Of a stretch of DNA of 6,724 bases, positions 5,682 through 6,724 are shown in pieces. Within the stretch, counting starts at the first letter, position 1; every line of letters begins with the position of its first letter. A model generated the notes under the pieces. That model had not been told where the DNA came from. It made no database searches and worked only from the letters and a program-made list of their open reading frames with translations. The translations under genes were made by a program, and so were the position numbers. Where the stretch lies: NCBI GenBank assembly GCA_017476305.1, contig JAFVAA010000349.1:1-6724 (forward strand), written 5' to 3'. The DNA comes from Lachnospiraceae bacterium (GTDB lineage Bacteria > Bacillota > Clostridia > Lachnospirales > Lachnospiraceae).

Positions 5682-6724
5682 TTATACCACTATTTTCTCC
5701 TTTGGTAAATATTTTATAAGCTTTTCCTGGATTCTTTCCGTGTTTACCGGCTTGAACAGCCAATCATTCATGCCTGCCTCTATGTATTCATCCTCGACTC
5801 CGTCTATCGCATTTGCCGTCAATGCAATGATAATCGCACGTTTCGCATATTCCCCATCCATTTCCCTGATTTTTCTCGTCGTTTCCACTCCATCCATCTC
5901 CGGCATCATATGATCCATAAATATAACATCATATTCCCTGCCATGCTCCAATGCCTTCAAAATCCCTGCACCACTCGCAAACGCTTCCGGACGGACATCG
6001 AACTGCTTTAACAGTGTGATCACTACCTTTAAATTTACTTTATTATCATCTACGACCGCAATATGTGCATCCTTCGTCTGAATCAGAGCATTTACCGCTT
6101 TCTGTTCCTCGACAGAAAGGATTGCTCTCAATACTTTAAAAATATCATAGGGCGATCTTAAAAAGTTCCCCTGCAGATTCATCTCCTTCGTCGAGGTATA
6201 GTACTGCATCAGAGCAATTTTTCTCACCGGAAGCTCCAATCCATCCACCACCTCATGATTCTGCTCATAGGAATAAAAAAGAATCTGTTTTTCATTATCC
6301 TTCGATTTATACTCTTTTAATCGCAACAGTTCCTCTTTATCATGCAGCAGAACCGATGGCACCGTCAGCTGGGAAAGGATTCGCGTCAAATACCAGCGCT
6401 CTGCATTATCCAATGCATAAATATACGCTACGATATCCTTCAACTCCTCATTTTTCGAAACATCATAATAATGTCTCGCCTTTTGCTCCACTTCAATACA
6501 AAAGCAGCTTCCGACCCCCACTTCACTGGTCACAGTCAGATCTCCGTGCAAAAGCTTTGCAAGCTCCTTGGAAAGTGCCAGACCAAGTCCTGTACCCTCT
6601 ACTTTTCTGGTATAGTGGTTATCCACCTGACTAAAACGGTTGAACAGCTTCGGAATATCCGTTTTTTTGATACCGATGCCCGTATCCGTCACCAGAAATC
6701 GAATCTTCACCCTTTCTGCATCAA
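5682..6724 (-). CDS. Hybrid sensor histidine kinase, C-terminal part (5' end outside window)
   Basis: The frame is open through the right edge, so the start lies outside. The GTG at 6708-6710 falls inside the ATPase domain and is not a start. Counting that Val as residue 1, the HATPase_c core shows the G1 box DTGIGI (9-14), the F-box region LFNRFSQVD (22-30) and the G2 box GTGLGLAL (39-46). These are the ATP-lid elements of a HisKA-type kinase. Residues about 88-200 look like a receiver fold without the phosphoacceptor Asp. The final receiver (about 215-335) is intact: D221/D222, phosphoacceptor D266 in MDHMMPEMDG, T298 in ALTAN, and K320 in FKP. No HPt domain follows, so phosphate transfer must go to a separate HPt protein or serve internal control. 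The sensor, membrane and HisKA parts are not visible. The PAS/EAL-like gene follows after 89 bases on the same strand. Confidence 0.93.
   Translation of the reverse strand, partial: DAERVKIRFLVTDTGIGIKKTDIPKLFNRFSQVDNHYTRKVEGTGLGLALSKELAKLLHGDLTVTSEVGVGSCFCIEVEQKARHYYDVSKNEELKDIVAYIYALDNAERWYLTRILSQLTVPSVLLHDKEELLRLKEYKSKDNEKQILFYSYEQNHEVVDGLELPVRKIALMQYYTSTKEMNLQGNFLRSPYDIFKVLRAILSVEEQKAVNALIQTKDAHIAVVDDNKVNLKVVITLLKQFDVRPEAFASGAGILKALEHGREYDVIFMDHMMPEMDGVETTRKIREMDGEYAKRAIIIALTANAIDGVEDEYIEAGMNDWLFKPVNTERIQEKLIKYLPKEKIVV

Noticed and set aside
6708..6710. GTG as the start codon of the kinase gene
   Set aside because: The frame stays open to the window edge (D-A-E-R before the Val) and this codon lies within the ATPase domain just before DTGIGI, so it is internal.
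1..6724. CRISPR array, tRNA or rRNA genes, transposase genes, phage genes
   Set aside because: No regularly spaced repeats, cloverleaf-like sequences or related protein motifs were seen on either strand.

Overview
The window looks like chromosomal DNA from a low-to-moderate GC Firmicute, most likely a Clostridia/Lachnospiraceae-type gut anaerobe. This rests on three things: strong GGAGG-type ribosome binding sites, a seryl-tRNA synthetase with clostridial-style motif variants, and a Cys-rich TcdA. The genus cannot be fixed from sequence alone. Apart from a gene tail at the left edge (2..175, + strand), every gene lies on the minus strand, so the biological reading order is right to left.

Right part (6724 to about 2483) is a signalling and surface cluster. 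It starts with the C-terminal half of a hybrid sensor histidine kinase: ATPase core, a degenerate receiver-like segment, and an intact receiver. After 89 bases comes an 852-residue protein with about three PAS domains followed by GGDEF-like and EAL-like domains. Both output domains have lost their signature catalytic residues. After 44 bases comes a small exported protein with one fibronectin type III-like domain and a Pro/Ala/Thr-rich tail. Same strand and short gaps suggest co-transcription. A plausible reading is that the kinase and the PAS/pseudo-GGDEF-EAL protein sense a signal together and that the exported protein is an accessory or output, but nothing in the sequence proves this link.

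Middle part (2284..2482) is a 199-base gap. It holds a small hairpin over the stop codon of the exported-protein gene, a second 9-bp stem-loop, a 105-bp imperfect palindrome that resembles a MITE or other small repeat, and an AT-rich leader with the ribosome binding site of serS. No T-box signature is visible.

Left part (about 2283 to 172) is housekeeping: serS and, 36 bases downstream, tcdA (tRNA t6A dehydratase). Both serve tRNA function and are probably one transcript. tcdA converges on the + strand gene tail. The two stop codons overlap by 3 bases inside a perfect 6-bp stem-loop.

The points most worth a second look are the doubly degenerate GGDEF-EAL protein in its kinase/secreted-protein cluster and the long palindrome just upstream of serS.
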